The notes beneath the pieces were generated by a model. The model searched no databases, was not told the origin of the DNA, and saw nothing but the letters and a program-made list of their open reading frames with translations. Shown piece after piece: positions 62,793-64,000 of a stretch of 64,000 nt of DNA. The stretch is from an uncultured Pelagibacteraceae bacterium (GTDB lineage Bacteria > Pseudomonadota > Alphaproteobacteria > Pelagibacterales > Pelagibacteraceae). Made by a program: the position numbers and the translations under genes. Numbering within the stretch: the first letter of the stretch is position 1; every line of letters starts with the position of its first letter. The DNA is taken from NCBI GenBank assembly GCA_902591415.1, contig CACJAU010000001.1, positions 1 to 64,000 on the forward strand, in the 5' to 3' direction.

Positions 62793-63678
62793 TAGTTTTT
62801 TTCAACAAACTAGAATTTTAGACGGGGGTATGGGCCAGGAGCTCCTTAATCGAGGTGTGAAACCTTATGGAACTTTGTGGGGAGCCTCGGCATTATATAA
62901 AAAGAAATACCATAAAATAGTTGTCAACACTCATTTAGACTTCATTAAAGCCGGAGCAGAAATTATAGTAACGAATAGTTTTGGTAGCAGAAAACGAAGG
63001 TTGATCGAAAATGGTTTAGTAAAAGAGTATAAAAACCTGAACGTTCTAGCAGGTAAATTGGCTAAAAAAGCCGTGGCTAAGTCTAAGAAAAAAGTTTTGA
63101 TTGCTGGAAGTCTACCACCTCAAAATTTTACTTATTTTGCTGATCTTGGAAAAGATCTTAAATTTATAAAAGAAAGTTTTAGATCCCAGGCAAAATATCT
63201 CAATCCATATGTGGATTTTTTTTATTTAGATGTAATGAGTAGCTGGAAAGAGTGTTCATTAGGTCTGAGTGCAATTAAAAAATATAAAAAAAAAATTTTA
63301 GTCGGTATCCACATTAGGAGCAAAGGATTATTACCCTCGGGTGAGAAATTTATAAATGTTGCAAAAAAAGTTCAAAAACATAAACCTATTGGGATAATGG
63401 CCTCTTGTGTTTCTTTTGAGGATTTAAATGAGGTGCTGAAAGACGCAAAAAAACTTAAAGTTCCATTTGGATTTAAAATAAATGCTTTTGAACATATTCC
63501 ACCAGGATGGAAACCTGACTCGAATAACCCTAAAGTTCAACTTGGAAAAAGAAAAGACCTTACCCCCCAAAAGTTCTTTGAAATTTGTAAAAAATTAAAG
63601 AATAAAGGAGCTAACATTATTGGAGGATGCTGTGAAATTACCCCAAAACATATTAAAAAATTAAAGTCTTTAGTGTGA
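62785..63678 (+). CDS. Homocysteine S-methyltransferase family (PF02574-type) protein
   Basis: [17 protein letters not shown]-terminal [14 protein letters not shown] zinc ligands. Start uncertain: only TTG codons (62770, 62776, 62785) are available near the N-terminus. Confidence 0.85.
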   Translation: MDNSFFQQTRILDGGMGQELLNRGVKPYGTLWGASALYKKKYHKIVVNTHLDFIKAGAEIIVTNSFGSRKRRLIENGLVKEYKNLNVLAGKLAKKAVAKSKKKVLIAGSLPPQNFTYFADLGKDLKFIKESFRSQAKYLNPYVDFFYLDVMSSWKECSLGLSAIKKYKKKILVGIHIRSKGLLPSGEKFINVAKKVQKHKPIGIMASCVSFEDLNEVLKDAKKLKVPFGFKINAFEHIPPGWKPDSNNPKVQLGKRKDLTPQKFFEICKKLKNKGANIIGGCCEITPKHIKKLKSLV

Positions 63679-64000
63679 TTTAATTATCTTTTGTGTAATT
63701 CTATCTAAAATAATTGCTAGAATTACAATTCCTGTTCCGCCAATAACAGCAGAACCAACATCAAGTCTTCCAAGGGCGATATATACAGTTAAACCTAACC
63801 CTCCAGCGCCTATTAGTGCCGCAATAACTACCATCGACAATGCAAGCATCAATGTTTGGTTAACTCCAGCCATTATAGTTTTTAAAGACAAAGGAATTTC
63901 AATTTTAATTAGTATTAAAAATTTTGTAAGTCCTAAACTTGATCCTGCCTCTTTAAATCCTTTGCCAACTTGCCTTATACCTAAATTTGTTAATCGAATG
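63670..64000 (-). CDS. ProW/OpuAB-like ABC transporter permease, 5' part beyond window
   Basis: ...[51 protein letters not shown]; frame stays open to the window edge. Confidence 0.85.
   Translation of the reverse strand, partial: IRLTNLGIRQVGKGFKEAGSSLGLTKFLILIKIEIPLSLKTIMAGVNQTLMLALSMVVIAALIGAGGLGLTVYIALGRLDVGSAVIGGTGIVILAIILDRITQKIIKSH

Noticed and set aside
1-64000. CRISPR arrays, IS elements, prophage, toxin-antitoxin or defence genes
   Set aside because: No regularly spaced repeats, transposase, integrase, Cas or toxin motifs were seen on either strand.

Overview
AT-rich, gene-dense 64 kb chromosomal window that looks like the SAR11 / Candidatus Pelagibacter lineage of Alphaproteobacteria. 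This is judged from gene order, lysine/asparagine-rich proteins and tiny intergenic gaps; no database search was run. The centre (about 7.4-37.0 kb) is a minus-strand run of about 29.6 kb: tRNA-Tyr, tRNA-Gly, tuf, tRNA-Trp, secE, nusG, rplKAJL, rpoBC, rpsL-rpsG-fusA, the S10/spc/alpha ribosomal protein genes with secY and adk, rpoA, rplQ and rluC. Flanking genes are housekeeping or metabolic: topA (partial), ridA, ugd, galU, panC, mgtE, lipB; rlmB, an SGNH hydrolase, nadK, a GT9 glycosyltransferase, a cinA N-domain protein, sfsA, map, purB-C-S-Q-L, bolA, grxD, a methyltransferase, rpsD, trmJ-like, cimA, cysS, nadE, class II DAHP synthase, a beta-carbonic-anhydrase-like ORF, glmS, a GlmU C-terminal domain protein, a HAD phosphatase, LysE, prpB, prpC, a homocysteine methyltransferase and a ProW-like permease (partial). 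There are five tRNA genes. I found no CRISPR array, transposon, prophage or defence island. I do not see a clearly new multigene system. The best leads are small RNA-scale signals: a 15-bp perfect hairpin plus U-tract between rplL and rpoB, and a structured 152-nt leader with competing helices between rpoC and rpsL. Others are a possibly leaderless prpB, a stand-alone GlmU acetyltransferase domain, a minimal beta-CA-like protein carrying an A13 tract, and convergent genes that share overlapping stop codons.
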